Assembly (NCBI GenBank): GCA_019634895.1
Contig: JAHCAM010000009.1
Location: 1-64,000 of the forward strand
Reading direction: 5' to 3'
DNA from: Steroidobacteraceae bacterium
GTDB taxonomy: Bacteria; Pseudomonadota; Gammaproteobacteria; Steroidobacterales; Steroidobacteraceae
Length of the DNA stretch: 64,000 bases
Shown: positions 35,837-45,276 of the stretch, one piece after another
How the letters are laid out: each line of letters begins with the position of its first letter
Position numbering within the stretch: the first letter of the stretch is position 1
Made by a program: the position numbers and the translations under genes
The notes under the pieces: model-generated
Databases searched by the model: none
Told to the model about the DNA's origin: nothing
Seen by the model: the letters and a program-made list of their open reading frames with translations, nothing else

Positions 35837-37465
35837 GTGACCGCCCGGCGGAAAACCACGGCCTTTCGCGAGCTGCTGCAGAGCCCGCAGCTCGAATTCC
35901 TGCTCGAAGCCCACAACGGCATCAGCGCGCGCATCGGCGAGGAGGCCGGCTTCCGCGCGCTGTGGGCCGGCGGCCTGTGCCTGTCCGCCCAGTACGGGGT
36001 GCGCGACAACAACGAGGCGAGCTGGACCCAGGTCCTCGAGATGCTGGAGTTCATGGCGGACGCCACCACCATCCCGATCCTGCTCGACGGCGACACCGGC
36101 TACGGCAACTTCAACAACGTGCGCCGCCTGGTGCGCAAGCTCGAGGACCGCGGCATCGCCGGGGTCTGCATCGAGGACAAGCTGTTCCCGAAGACCAACA
36201 GCTTCATCGACGGCGACAAGCAGCAGCTCTCCGACGTCGACGAGTTCTGCAGCCGCATCAAGGCCGGCAAGGACGCGCAGCGCGACGACGACTTCTGCCT
36301 GATCACGCGCATCGAGGCCTTCATCGCCGGCTGGGGCCTCGACGAGGCGCTCCGGCGCGCCGAGGCCTACCACGCGGCCGGCTCGGACGGCATCCTGATC
36401 CACAGCGCCCTGTCGCGCCCGACCGAGGTGCTGGCGTTCAGGAAGGAGTGGGGCGGCCGCTCCCCGGTCGTGATCGTGCCGACCAAGTACCACTCGACGC
36501 CGACCGAGGTGTTCCGCGAGGCGGGCTTCTCGCTCGCGATCTGGGCCAACCACATGCTGCGCGCCGCGGTCACCGCGATGCAGGAGACCGCCGCGACCAT
36601 CGCGCGCGAGCAGAACCTGCGCTCGGTCGAGGACCGCATCGCGCCGGTCAAGGAGATCTTCCGCCTGCAGGGCGCCTCCGAACTGCAGGAGGCCGAGGAG
36701 CGCTACCTGCCCAGGAAGCAGGCGCGCTGCAGGGCGCTGATCCTCGCGGCCTCGCGCGGCAAGGAGCTCGGCGAGCTGACCGAGCTCCGGCCCAAGACCA
36801 TGGTCAAGGTGCGCGGCCGGCCGCTGCTGTCGCACATCGTCTCGGCCTACAACGCCACCGGCGTCAAGCGCATCTGCGTGGTGCGCGGCTGGCACGCCGA
36901 GGCGGTGGACCTGCCGTCGCTGGCCTATGCCGACAACCCGGAGTTCGCCGACAGCGGCGAGCTGCTGTCGCTGGCGAAGGGCCTCGATGCGGATGCCGAC
37001 GACAGCATGGACCTGTTCGTGTCCTACGGCGACGTGATCTTCAACCGCTACATCCTGGACGCGCTCAACGAGGCCGGCGAGGAGATCGCGATCGCGGTGG
37101 ACACCAACTGGCGCGAGTCCGCGAACCGCGGCCGCGCCGCCGACTACGTCGCCTGCACGCAGGCGCACTCGCGGCGCAACTTCTACCAGCAGGTGTACCT
37201 GGACTCGGTGGGCGAGGAGCTGCCGGAGGAGCGCATCCACGGCGAGTGGATGGGCTTCCTGCGGGTCTCCGCCGCGGCGCTGCCGCGCCTGCGCGAGGTC
37301 GTGCGCGGACTGGCCGCGGACCCGGCGAACCGCCAGGCCAAGATGCAGGCCGTGCTCGCGGAGCTGATGCGCCGCGGCGGGAAGATCCGCGTGATCTACA
37401 CGACCGGGCACTGGCTGGACGTGGACAGCCTCGACGACGTACTGGCGGCGAGCGAGTTCGGATGA
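35837..37465 (+). CDS. Phosphoenolpyruvate mutase fused to a nucleotidyltransferase domain
   Basis: First enzyme of phosphonate biosynthesis (pepM type): PEP to phosphonopyruvate, creating the C-P bond. Residues 1-300 are the isocitrate-lyase-like mutase, with the diagnostic E113-D-K115 motif in [17 protein letters not shown] and [12 protein letters not shown]. Residues ~310-542 form a sugar-nucleotidyltransferase-like domain ([39 protein letters not shown]), as in PepM-PntC-type fusions that make CMP-activated phosphonates. Note the Ser in [10 protein letters not shown] where standalone enzymes have Gly. GTG 35837 is the start; it lies just after the repeat. The stop overlaps the next start (ATGA). 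Confidence 0.93.
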   Translation: MTARRKTTAFRELLQSPQLEFLLEAHNGISARIGEEAGFRALWAGGLCLSAQYGVRDNNEASWTQVLEMLEFMADATTIPILLDGDTGYGNFNNVRRLVRKLEDRGIAGVCIEDKLFPKTNSFIDGDKQQLSDVDEFCSRIKAGKDAQRDDDFCLITRIEAFIAGWGLDEALRRAEAYHAAGSDGILIHSALSRPTEVLAFRKEWGGRSPVVIVPTKYHSTPTEVFREAGFSLAIWANHMLRAAVTAMQETAATIAREQNLRSVEDRIAPVKEIFRLQGASELQEAEERYLPRKQARCRALILAASRGKELGELTELRPKTMVKVRGRPLLSHIVSAYNATGVKRICVVRGWHAEAVDLPSLAYADNPEFADSGELLSLAKGLDADADDSMDLFVSYGDVIFNRYILDALNEAGEEIAIAVDTNWRESANRGRAADYVACTQAHSRRNFYQQVYLDSVGEELPEERIHGEWMGFLRVSAAALPRLREVVRGLAADPANRQAKMQAVLAELMRRGGKIRVIYTTGHWLDVDSLDDVLAASEFG

Positions 37466-38592
37466 TCGCAGCGGCCGCGTTCATCTCGGCCGCGTCCGCG
37501 CGCGGCATCTCGCTGTACACCGGCGTGCCCTGTTCCTACCTGACGCCGTTCATCAACCACGTCATCGGCGCGCCCGGGCTGCGCTACGTCGGCGCCGCCA
37601 ACGAGGGCGACGCGGTCGCGATCGCGGCGGGCAGCGCGCTCGCGGGCGTGCCGGCGTCGGCGATGTTCCAGAACTCCGGCCTCGGCAACGCGGTCAGCCC
37701 GCTGACCTCGCTGACCCACACCTTCCGCATCCCGGTGCTGCTGATCGTGACCTGGCGCGGCGAGCCGGGCGGCGCCGCGGACGAGCCGCAGCACGCGCTG
37801 ATGGGCCAGGTCACGCCGCGCATGCTGGAGCTCATGGAGATCCCCTGGGCGCCGTTCCCGTCGGAGCAGGACGCGATCGGTCCCGCGCTCGACGCGGCAT
37901 TCGCGCACCTGCGGGACGCGAGGCGCCCCTACGCGCTGGTGATGAGGAAGGGCAGCGTGGCGGAGGCCAGGCTCGAAGCCGCGCCGGCACCGCCGCCGGC
38001 CGGGCGCGCCGCGCCGGTCCCGAGGCCGCAGGCCGTCGCGACCCGCCGCGACATGCTCGCGGCGATCCGCGCCGCCGCCGCCGGCGACGTGCTGGTCGCG
38101 ACCACCGGCTACACCGGCCGCGAGCTGTACGCGCTCGGCGACTCGCCGAACCAGTTCTACATGGTGGGCTCGATGGGCTGCGCCGTGAGCCTCGCATTCG
38201 GCATCGCCCTGGCGCGGCCGCGCCGGCGCGTGATCGCGATCGACGGCGATGGCGCCGCACTCATGCGCCTGGGCGCGCTCGCGACCGCGGCTTGCGAGCG
38301 GCCGGCGAACCTCGTGCACGTGGTGCTCGACAACGGCATGCACGAGTCCACCGGTGGCCAGCCCACGGTCTCGCCGGGCATCGATTTCTGCGCGCTCGCC
38401 GCGGGCAGCGGATACCCGTCGGTCACGGCCGCAGGCACCCCGGGCGCACTCGCGGCGGCGCTCGCAGACCGCGCCCCCGGTCCGCGCTTCGTCCACGTGC
38501 CGATCCTGCCGGGCGTGCCCGACACGTTGCCGCGACCGACGGTGACGCCGCCCGAGGTCGCCTCGCGCCTCGCCGCATTCCTCGCCGCATGA
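37462..38592 (+). CDS. Phosphonopyruvate decarboxylase
   Basis: Thiamine-diphosphate enzyme, 376 residues, converting phosphonopyruvate to phosphonoacetaldehyde and CO2, which pulls the unfavourable PEP mutase reaction. It has the pyrimidine-domain glutamate region [32 protein letters not shown] and the ThDP/Mg motif [20 protein letters not shown] with [13 protein letters not shown]. The ATG overlaps the mutase stop (ATGA) and its own stop overlaps the transaminase start (ATGA), so the three genes are translated in a chain. Confidence 0.94.
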   Translation: MIAAAAFISAASARGISLYTGVPCSYLTPFINHVIGAPGLRYVGAANEGDAVAIAAGSALAGVPASAMFQNSGLGNAVSPLTSLTHTFRIPVLLIVTWRGEPGGAADEPQHALMGQVTPRMLELMEIPWAPFPSEQDAIGPALDAAFAHLRDARRPYALVMRKGSVAEARLEAAPAPPPAGRAAPVPRPQAVATRRDMLAAIRAAAAGDVLVATTGYTGRELYALGDSPNQFYMVGSMGCAVSLAFGIALARPRRRVIAIDGDGAALMRLGALATAACERPANLVHVVLDNGMHESTGGQPTVSPGIDFCALAAGSGYPSVTAAGTPGALAAALADRAPGPRFVHVPILPGVPDTLPRPTVTPPEVASRLAAFLAA

Positions 38593-39671
38593 TCCTGCTC
38601 AATCCCGGCCCGGTGACGCTCTCCGCGCGCGTGCGCGCCGCGCTGTCGCGTGGCGACTGGTGCCACCGCGAGCCCGAGTTCGCGAGGCTGATGCAGGAGA
38701 TCAACGCGCGGCTCGAGGCCGTGTATCCGTCGCTCGCGGGGTTCACGTCCGCGACGATCGCATCGTCCGGTACCGGCGCAGTCGAGGCCATGCTCGCGAC
38801 CTTCGCGCCGGCGGACTCGACGACGCTCGTCGCCGCGAACGGCGTCTACGGCGAACGCGCGGCGAGGATGCTGGCGGCCCACGGCCGCCCGCACCGGCTG
38901 CTGCAGCACGGCTGGACCGCGCCGGTGGACCTGGCGGCGCTGGAGGCGGCGCTCGGCAAGGACCGTTCGGTCACGCATCTTGCCGTGGTGCACCACGAGA
39001 CCACGACCGGGCGCCTCAACGACCTCGACGCGATCGGCGAGGCCTGCCGCAGGCGCGGCGTGACGATGCTGCTCGACGCGGTCAGCAGCTTCGGCGCGGA
39101 GCGCATCGAGGCCGAAGCCTGGAACCTCGGCGCGCTCGCGGGCACCGCGAACAAGTGCCTGCACGGCGCGCCCGGCCTGTCGTTCGTGCTGGCATCCGGC
39201 GCGCTGTGGCGCCGCGAACCCGCGGGCGCGCGCAGCGTCTACCTCGACCTGCGCCCGTACCACGCCGGCCAGCACGGCGACGGCTACTCGCCGTTCACGC
39301 TGCCGGTGCAGGTCGCCTTCGCCCTGCACGAGGCGCTGGCCGAGCACGCCGAGCAGGGCGGGGCGCCCGCGCGCCTCGCGCTCTTCTGCAGCCGCGCGGA
39401 TCGCATCGCCGAGGCGCTGCACGGCGCCGGCGCCAGGACGCTGCTCGATCCCGCCGACTATTCCTCGGTGCTCTGGTCCTGGCGCCTGCCCGAGGGCAGG
39501 ACCTACGCTTCCCTGCACGATGCGCTCAAGGCCGAGGGCTACGTCATCTATGCAGGCCAGGGCCGCCTCGGCGCGGACATCTTCCGCATCGCCCACATGG
39601 GCGACATCACCCGCGCGCAGCTCGACGGCCTCTGCGCAGCGCTCACACGCATCGTCGGCGGCACGTCATGA
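38589..39671 (+). CDS. 2-aminoethylphosphonate--pyruvate transaminase
   Basis: PLP-dependent class V aminotransferase (phnW type), 360 residues, interconverting phosphonoacetaldehyde plus alanine and 2-aminoethylphosphonate plus pyruvate; after the mutase and decarboxylase it runs toward 2-AEP. Landmarks: NPGPVTLSARVRAAL, SSGTGAVEAM, VVHHETTTGRLND, LLDAVSSFGAE, the PLP lysine in GTANKCLHGAPGLSF, and FRIAHMGDI. There is no phnX hydrolase here, which argues for biosynthesis over degradation. It ends in the two-hairpin repeat region. Confidence 0.94.
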   Translation: MILLNPGPVTLSARVRAALSRGDWCHREPEFARLMQEINARLEAVYPSLAGFTSATIASSGTGAVEAMLATFAPADSTTLVAANGVYGERAARMLAAHGRPHRLLQHGWTAPVDLAALEAALGKDRSVTHLAVVHHETTTGRLNDLDAIGEACRRRGVTMLLDAVSSFGAERIEAEAWNLGALAGTANKCLHGAPGLSFVLASGALWRREPAGARSVYLDLRPYHAGQHGDGYSPFTLPVQVAFALHEALAEHAEQGGAPARLALFCSRADRIAEALHGAGARTLLDPADYSSVLWSWRLPEGRTYASLHDALKAEGYVIYAGQGRLGADIFRIAHMGDITRAQLDGLCAALTRIVGGTS

Positions 39672-39704
39672 GCAACTGCGTCAATGCCCACGGGCGCGCA
39701 TCGC

Positions 39705-39890
39705 GGCCGGGATCGCTGCTCGCTCGCGCCGCCGGAACTTACGCGCTCGCTCGCAGGATCCCGGCCGCGCGCCGCACGCGAGCGTTTACGCCGATGCCGA
39801 TGCGGCCGGCGTGCGCGGGATGCGGCGGGGCTGGTCGCTCGCAAACTCGTAAGTTCCGGCGGAGTTTGCGAGCGACCACCCCCGCCGAAG
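39705..39890. repeat. Two-hairpin dispersed repeat, copy 2
   Basis: The left hairpin is bounded by CGGCCGGGATC and GATCCCGGCCG around CTCGCTCGCGCCGCCGGAAC. The right hairpin is GGTCGCTCGCAAACTC, GTAAGTTCCGGCG, GAGTTTGCGAGCGACC, with outer CGGCGGGG / CCCCGCCG arms. The cores match copy 1 (6385-6545) almost exactly, while the outer arms differ in sequence but stay complementary. It fills the 259-base gap 39672-39930 within the phosphonate operon. Confidence 0.85.
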
Positions 39891-39930
39891 CAAGCGCCCG
39901 CCAGCCGCAGTCGGCGCCGGAGTCAGCACC

Positions 39931-40695
39931 GTGACCGTCGCGACCGCGGTGATCCTGGCTGCAGGTCGTGGCTTACGGCTGGCGGGTGAACTGGCCGACC
40001 GGCCAAAGGGATTCATACAGTTCGGCGAGAAACCGATCGTGGAGGAGTCGATCGAGCTGCTGAAGCTCGCCGGCATCAACGACATCGTCATCGTCACCGG
40101 CCACCTCGCCGGCCACTACCAGGCGCTCGCGTCCCGCATGCCGGGCCTGGTGCGCACGGTGCACAACGAGCGCTTCGCGGATTCCGGCAGCATGTACTCG
40201 CTCTGGTGCGCCCGCGCGCTGGTGCAGGGACCGTTCCTGCTGCTCGAGTCCGACCTCGTCTACGAGCCGCGCGCGCTCACGACGCTGATGGCGGGCGCCG
40301 CCGAGGACGCGATCCTGCTCTCCGGGCCGACCGGCGCCGGCGACGAGATCTGGGTGCAGGCGAAGGACGGCTTCCTCGTGGACATGTCCAAGCGCCGCGC
40401 CGACCTGCAGGGCCAGGCCACCGGGGAGCTGGTGGGCATCACGCGCGTGTCCGCGCCGCTCTACGCGCTGATGTGCGCCATCGCCGAGCGCGCCTTCAGG
40501 AACACCCTGCACTACGACTACGAGACCGGCTGCCTGGTGGCGGCCGGCCGCGAGCGGCCGATCGCCTGCCCGGTGGTGCGCGACCTCGCCTGGGGCGAGA
40601 TCGACGATCCGGCGCACTTGGCCCGCGTGCGGGAGCGCATCTGGCCGCAGGTCAAGAGCCTGTGCGGCGGCCCGGTTGCGCGGCCGGCGCGCTGA
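39931..40695 (+). CDS. Nucleotidyltransferase, phosphocholine/2-AEP cytidylyltransferase-like
   Basis: A 254-residue sugar-nucleotidyltransferase-fold enzyme: ILAAGRGLRLAGELADRPKG (intact NTP-binding loop and the lysine of RPKG), the SGSMYSLWCARALVQ segment typical of LicC-like cytidylyltransferases, metal-binding LLESDLVYEP, and DYETGCLVAAG. In this operon it probably makes CMP-2-aminoethylphosphonate from CTP and 2-AEP, like PntC or LicC acting on phosphocholine (inference). With the domain fused to the mutase, the pathway has two such domains; one may be inactive or act on another substrate. Start GTG 39931. Confidence 0.85.
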   Translation: MTVATAVILAAGRGLRLAGELADRPKGFIQFGEKPIVEESIELLKLAGINDIVIVTGHLAGHYQALASRMPGLVRTVHNERFADSGSMYSLWCARALVQGPFLLLESDLVYEPRALTTLMAGAAEDAILLSGPTGAGDEIWVQAKDGFLVDMSKRRADLQGQATGELVGITRVSAPLYALMCAIAERAFRNTLHYDYETGCLVAAGRERPIACPVVRDLAWGEIDDPAHLARVRERIWPQVKSLCGGPVARPAR

Positions 40696-40711
40696 CGGCA
40701 TATCATTGCTC

Positions 40712-40927
40712 ATGCGCCTCCTCGCATTCGCCCTGCTGCTCGCGCTGCCGGCGACGGCCCAGGCCTATCTCGACCCGAGCACCGGCAGCCTGATCATCTC
40801 CGCCATCGTCGGGCTGCTCGCGACCATCGGGCTCGCGGTCAAGACCTGGTGGTACAAGCTCAAGTCGCTGTTCCGCAGGAAGCCCCGGGCCACGGAAGGC
40901 GGCGCGCCGCAGTCACGGCCGGATTGA
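40712..40927 (+). CDS. Small exported/membrane protein
   Basis: A 71-residue protein: signal-like hydrophobic start (MRLLAFALLLALPATAQA), then YLDPSTGSLIISAIVGLLAT, a second hydrophobic helix, and a basic tail KTWWYKLKSLFRRKPRA. The AYLDPxTGS motif followed by a helix and a KxxYKLKxxF segment is common in small proteins next to surface-polysaccharide and lipid-modification genes. The function is unknown. The stop overlaps the next start. Confidence 0.8.
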   Translation: MRLLAFALLLALPATAQAYLDPSTGSLIISAIVGLLATIGLAVKTWWYKLKSLFRRKPRATEGGAPQSRPD

Positions 40928-42066
40928 GCTTCTTCCGCGAATGGCGGGCGTACCGGGCGTTCCGCGCGCTGCCGCGCGATGAGCGGCGCATCGTCTTCCT
41001 CGCCGAGAGCAGCCAGGACTGGCACCACTTCCGGCCGGCGCTCGATCACCTGACGGGCGCGCTCGGTGCGAGCGCGCTGTATGTGTGCGCCGATCCCGAC
41101 GACCCGGCGTTCCGCGCCGGCAACCCGCGCATCCGCCCGTTCTGCATCGGCCGCGGCTTCTGGCGCATCTGGTTCTGCCAGCACCTCGACGCCGACGTGC
41201 TGGTCACGCAGATCCTCGACCTCGGCAACCTCGAGCTGAAGCGCTCCGTGCACCCGGTGCACTACGTCTTCATGACCCACTCGCTGGTCAGCACGCACGT
41301 GGCGGACCACGAGGACTCCTACGACCACTACGACACGATCCTCATGTGCGGCCCGCACATGGAGCGCGAGATCCGCAGGCGCGAGCAGATGAAGGGGCTG
41401 CCGGCCAAGCGCCTGGTGCCGCACGGCTATGGCCGGCTCGACGACCTGCTCGCGACGCGGCGCGACCCGCCGCCGGTGCGCACGGACGCCGACATCCACG
41501 TCCTGCTGGCGCCGTCCTGGGGCCCGCAGACCATCCTGAACAGCTGCGGCATGGAGGTCGCGGACGCGGTGCTCGCGGCCGGCTTCCGCCTGACGCTGCG
41601 CCCGCACTTCCAGACGCGTTGGCAGACGCCGGAGGTCATCGACCGCATCGCCGCGAAGCACCGGGACCACCCGCGCTTCGCGCTGGTCGAGCAGATGGCG
41701 GAGAAGGACTCGCTGCTCGACTCGCACGTCATGATCACGGAGTGGTCCGGCGCCGGCCTGGACTACGGACTCGGTCTCGAGAAGCCCGTGATCTGGGTGG
41801 ACCTGCCGATGAAGTCGCGCAACCATGTCTGGCGGGAGCTGGGGCTGGAGCCGTTCGAGTCCTGGGTGCGCGGCAGGCTGGGCGCGCTGCTGCCGCCTTC
41901 GGAACTGGCGCGGCTGCCGGACCTCGTGCGCGAGCTGGTCCGGGATCCCGCGCGCTTCCGCGCCGGCATCGCGCGGCTGCGCTCGGAGCACGTCTACAAC
42001 GTGGGCCGCAGCGGCATCGCGGGCGCCGAGGCGATCGCCGCGATCGCGCGGGAACTGCGCCGGTGA
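40924..42066 (+). CDS. CDP-glycerol glycerophosphotransferase-like protein
   Basis: A 380-residue GT-B-like protein with LAPSWGPQTILNSCGMEV and ITEWSGAGLDYGLGLEKPVI, a pattern found in TagB/TagF-type glycerophosphotransferases that move a phosphoryl-alcohol from a CDP carrier to a growing polymer. In this setting it may transfer 2-aminoethylphosphonate from the CMP-activated form to a glycan or lipid acceptor (inference). The start TTG 40924 overlaps the stop of the small protein (TTGA); GTG 40849 is the next upstream choice. It is coupled to the sulfatase-like gene downstream (GTGA). Confidence 0.8.
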   Translation: MSFFREWRAYRAFRALPRDERRIVFLAESSQDWHHFRPALDHLTGALGASALYVCADPDDPAFRAGNPRIRPFCIGRGFWRIWFCQHLDADVLVTQILDLGNLELKRSVHPVHYVFMTHSLVSTHVADHEDSYDHYDTILMCGPHMEREIRRREQMKGLPAKRLVPHGYGRLDDLLATRRDPPPVRTDADIHVLLAPSWGPQTILNSCGMEVADAVLAAGFRLTLRPHFQTRWQTPEVIDRIAAKHRDHPRFALVEQMAEKDSLLDSHVMITEWSGAGLDYGLGLEKPVIWVDLPMKSRNHVWRELGLEPFESWVRGRLGALLPPSELARLPDLVRELVRDPARFRAGIARLRSEHVYNVGRSGIAGAEAIAAIARELRR

Positions 42067-43850
42067 CGCGGCGGCAGCTGCTGCGCTGGGCGGGCTGGTT
42101 CGTCGCCGCGAACGCCGGCCTGTGCTTCGTCATCGGCCTGCGCTACCTGCTGAATTACACCTGGCCCGATGCGGCACTCGGCATCGTCTATGCGCCGCTG
42201 GCGATGCTCGGCAACTTCACGCTGCTGCTGGCGCTCGTCTTCGCGCTGCTGCTCGGGCCGCTGGTCGCGGCCGGGCCGTTGCGCCGCACGGTCATGACGG
42301 TGGCGGTGATCGCCGCCGCTCTCGTGCTGGCGCTGCTGGTGCTCGACACCAACGTCTACGCCGAGCGGCGCATGCACCTGTCGATGTTCATCGCGGCGCT
42401 GTTCGAGCCCGTCACCTGGTTCGCGGCGGCGCTGGTGTTCGCGGTCGCGATCGCCTTCGAGGCGACGCTCGCCGGCATGCTGTGGCGCTGGCTGGCCGCG
42501 CGCCCATCTGCCGGCGGCCGCTGGGTTGCCGCGGCGCTCGTGGGGAGCTGGATCGCGAGCCAGGCGCTGCACATCTGGGCGGACGCCACCGGCTACTCCG
42601 CGATCACGCGCTTCACGCCGACCATCCCGCTCCACTACCCCCAGACCGCGAAGCGCCAGCTTGCGAAGCTGGGCCTCGTCGATCCCGAGCGCGTGCGGCA
42701 GGCGAGCCTGCTGCGGCGGAGCGCAGGGGTGGAGGAGGGCGGGCTGCGCTATCCGCTCGCGCCGCTCGAATGCGAACGGCCGGGGGCGAGGCCGAACGTG
42801 CTGTGGATCGTCGTGGACGGCCTGCGGCCGGATGCGCTGGGCACACCGCTGACGCCAGCGTTCGACGGTCTGCGCGCGCAGAGCCAGTATTTCGAGGACC
42901 ACTGGAGTCCGGGCAACTCCTCGCGGATGGCCGCCTTCGGCATGTTCTACGGCCTGCCGAGCACCTACTTCCAGTCCTTCTACGTAGCCGAGCGGGCGCC
43001 GCTGCTGCTCGACCGCTTCCGCGCGCTGGGCTACGGGATCATGGCGGCGAGCGCGCCGGGCTTCGGCAGCCCGACGCTGATGGACCGCACCGTGGTGGCG
43101 GGCGTCGCGAACCTGAAGTCCGCCGCGGGGCTCGGCCGGGTCGGGTCGAACCGGAAGATCACCGGGGAGACCGTCGCCTGGCTGCGGCAGCAGGATGGCG
43201 CGGAGCCCTTCTTCGCGCTGCTGTGGCTGGATCATTCCGACTTCGACGTCAGCCCGGCCGGGACGCAGCCGCTGCCGGACGGCCGCTACGCAGGCAAGCC
43301 GGAGGCGCAGGCGCGCTGGGACCGCTACCGCCGCGGCCTCGCGCTGGTGGATGCCGAGATCGGCCGGGTGCTGGAGGCGCTCGAGGCCGCGGACCTCGCC
43401 TCGCGCACGATCGTGCTGGCCATGGGCGACCATGGTTTCGAGTTCGACGACCTCGGCCTCGGCTATTACGGCCACGCCAGCAACTACGCGCAGTACCAGC
43501 TGCGCACGCCGCTGATGATCCGCTGGCCGGGCCGTGAGCCGCGGCGGTTCACGCATCGCAGCTCGCACCTCGACCTGCCGGCGACGCTGTTCGAGGAGCT
43601 GCTCGGTTGCCGCAACGATCCATCGGACTACGGCATGGGCCGCAACCTGTTCCGCGGCGAGTCCTGGGAGTGGATCATCGCGGGCAGCTACCACTCGTTC
43701 GCCATCGTCGAGCCCGCGCGCATCATCGTCTCGGAGCCGGGCGGCCTGGCGCGCGTGCTGGGGCCCGATTACCGCGATGCGAAAGGCGCGAAGCTCGACG
43801 CCGCCCGCGTCGAGCAGGCCATCGCCGAGATGCGGCGGTTCTACAAGTGA
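42063..43850 (+). CDS. YejM/PbgA-like membrane sulfatase-fold protein (DUF3413)
   Basis: A 595-residue protein with five N-terminal helices (DUF3413 type: residues ~1-175) and a periplasmic alkaline-phosphatase/sulfatase domain. Metal and nucleophile regions are VVDGLRPDALGTPLTP, the Ser-rich SPGNSSRMAAFGMFYGLPST and LAMGDHGFEFDD. YejM/PbgA of enterobacteria is a lipid A/cardiolipin regulator, while other members are phosphoethanolamine or phosphoglycerol transferases. Here it could be a transferase acting on the phosphonate decoration or its lipid acceptor. GTG 42063 overlaps the preceding stop; its own stop overlaps the next start (TGATG). Confidence 0.85.
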   Translation: MTRRQLLRWAGWFVAANAGLCFVIGLRYLLNYTWPDAALGIVYAPLAMLGNFTLLLALVFALLLGPLVAAGPLRRTVMTVAVIAAALVLALLVLDTNVYAERRMHLSMFIAALFEPVTWFAAALVFAVAIAFEATLAGMLWRWLAARPSAGGRWVAAALVGSWIASQALHIWADATGYSAITRFTPTIPLHYPQTAKRQLAKLGLVDPERVRQASLLRRSAGVEEGGLRYPLAPLECERPGARPNVLWIVVDGLRPDALGTPLTPAFDGLRAQSQYFEDHWSPGNSSRMAAFGMFYGLPSTYFQSFYVAERAPLLLDRFRALGYGIMAASAPGFGSPTLMDRTVVAGVANLKSAAGLGRVGSNRKITGETVAWLRQQDGAEPFFALLWLDHSDFDVSPAGTQPLPDGRYAGKPEAQARWDRYRRGLALVDAEIGRVLEALEAADLASRTIVLAMGDHGFEFDDLGLGYYGHASNYAQYQLRTPLMIRWPGREPRRFTHRSSHLDLPATLFEELLGCRNDPSDYGMGRNLFRGESWEWIIAGSYHSFAIVEPARIIVSEPGGLARVLGPDYRDAKGAKLDAARVEQAIAEMRRFYK

Positions 43851-45085
43851 TGCTCGCCGCGCTGGCATTGGCCGCGGCGCCGGTGGATGTCGCGGTGCTG
43901 ACGGTGGTGGCCGCCGATGGCGGCCGCCAGCCGCCGCAGCGCCAGGAACTGCCGCAGGACGGCAGGGCGCAGACCACGACGCTGCAGTTGCCGCCGGGCG
44001 CGGCGCTCGAGATCGCCGGCGGCACGGGCCTCGTGCCCGAGCGGCTCGCGGGTTTCGGCGTCATCTACAGCAATGCCCGCGCGGTCGTGGTCGGCGCGGG
44101 CGGACAGCAGACGCTGGCCGACGGCGGCAACGATCCGGTCGGCGCTCATGCGCTGGCGCCCGGCGAATGGGCGGGCGTGCGCGGCCGTTTCTGGACGCTG
44201 CTCGCGCGTTCCGCCGCGCCGCTGACGATCGATGCCCGCGAGGAAGCGCCCGACGCGCCGGTCGTCACCCTGCGCCCGGCCGGGCGGGAGCCGCTCTCGA
44301 TCGAGCTTTACCTCGGCCCGGTCGCGAAGGACCAGCTGCGCGCCGTGGATCCCGCGCTCACGAACATGCTCTACGCCGTGCTGTGGGAGCCGTTGCGCTG
44401 GCTGTCCTTCGGCCTGCAGTGGCTCCTGGACCGCTGGCAGGACCTGGCGGGCGCGGCCTGGCTTGCGATCCTGCTGCTCTCGCTCACCGTCAAGCTGCTG
44501 ATGGCGCCGCTGATCATGGTCGCCGAGCGCTGGCAGGCCGACGTCAACCGCACGCGGAGCCTGCTCGAGCCCGAGCTTGCCGCAATCCGGCGCGAGTACA
44601 AGGGCGAGGAGGCGCACAACCGGACGCTCGCCGTGTACCGCAAGCACGGCGTCAGCCATTTCTATACGTTCAAGAGCCTCGCGGGTTTCATGATCCAGAT
44701 CCCGGTCTTCATCGCCGCCTTCGACATGCTCGGCGAGAACATCCGGCTGTCCGGCGAGAGTTTCCTCTGGATCGCCGACCTCGCCATGCCGGACCGGGCG
44801 GCCGCGCTGCCGTTCACGCTGCCGTTCTTCGGCGCGCACCTGAACCTGCTGCCGTTCGTGATGACGGCCTTCACGGTGCTGGCCGCGCGCTGGCAGGAGG
44901 ACGCCTCGCTCGCCCCCGCGCTGCGCCATGGCCAGCGCCTGCGGCTGTACGCGATGGCGGGCCTGTTCCTGCTGCTGCTTTACACTTTCCCGGCCGGCAT
45001 GGTGCTGTACTGGACCGCGAACAACTTCTGGCACCTGCTGCGCGTGGCCTTCGACCGCCTCGGGAGGCACAGGGCGCCATCGTGA
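43850..45085 (+). CDS. YidC/Oxa1-family membrane insertase paralog
   Basis: A 411-residue protein with the Gram-negative YidC layout: a periplasmic beta domain (~20-165, shorter than YidC's), then the five-helix core: LLSLTVKLLMAPLIMVAERW, KSLAGFMIQIPVFIAAFDML, LPFVMTAFTVLAARW, LYAMAGLFLLLLYTF and LYWTANNFWHLLRVAF. The housekeeping YidC is ~550 residues and sits beside rnpA/mnmE. This one is shorter, translationally coupled to the phosphonate operon, and is probably a dedicated insertase. The N-terminal hydrophobic stretch MLAALALAAAPVDVAVLTVV may be a signal anchor. Confidence 0.85.
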   Translation: MLAALALAAAPVDVAVLTVVAADGGRQPPQRQELPQDGRAQTTTLQLPPGAALEIAGGTGLVPERLAGFGVIYSNARAVVVGAGGQQTLADGGNDPVGAHALAPGEWAGVRGRFWTLLARSAAPLTIDAREEAPDAPVVTLRPAGREPLSIELYLGPVAKDQLRAVDPALTNMLYAVLWEPLRWLSFGLQWLLDRWQDLAGAAWLAILLLSLTVKLLMAPLIMVAERWQADVNRTRSLLEPELAAIRREYKGEEAHNRTLAVYRKHGVSHFYTFKSLAGFMIQIPVFIAAFDMLGENIRLSGESFLWIADLAMPDRAAALPFTLPFFGAHLNLLPFVMTAFTVLAARWQEDASLAPALRHGQRLRLYAMAGLFLLLLYTFPAGMVLYWTANNFWHLLRVAFDRLGRHRAPS

Positions 45086-45276
45086 GCATCGTCGTTCCAC
45101 TGCTCTACACCGCCGTCGGCATCGCGCTGTATCTGCTCGCGGACTGGATCCTGCGGCAGCTGGAGGCCCGGGCCGGCCGGGTCTTCGAGCACCGCACGCT
45201 GGTCTTTTTCGGCCTGCTGTCGGCGCTGGCGCTCGGCACTTTCGCCGTGATCCGGGCCCTGCTGGCCGCGGATTGA
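45082..45276 (+). CDS. Small two-helix membrane protein
   Basis: A 64-residue protein: helix 1 VVPLLYTAVGIALYLLADWI, basic/acidic linker RQLEARAGRVFEHRT, helix 2 LVFFGLLSALALGTFAVIRA. GTG 45082 overlaps the stop of the YidC paralog (GTGA), so it is the last gene of the phosphonate operon. Its TGA overlaps the FNR-like box. No family recognised. Confidence 0.75.
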   Translation: MSIVVPLLYTAVGIALYLLADWILRQLEARAGRVFEHRTLVFFGLLSALALGTFAVIRALLAAD

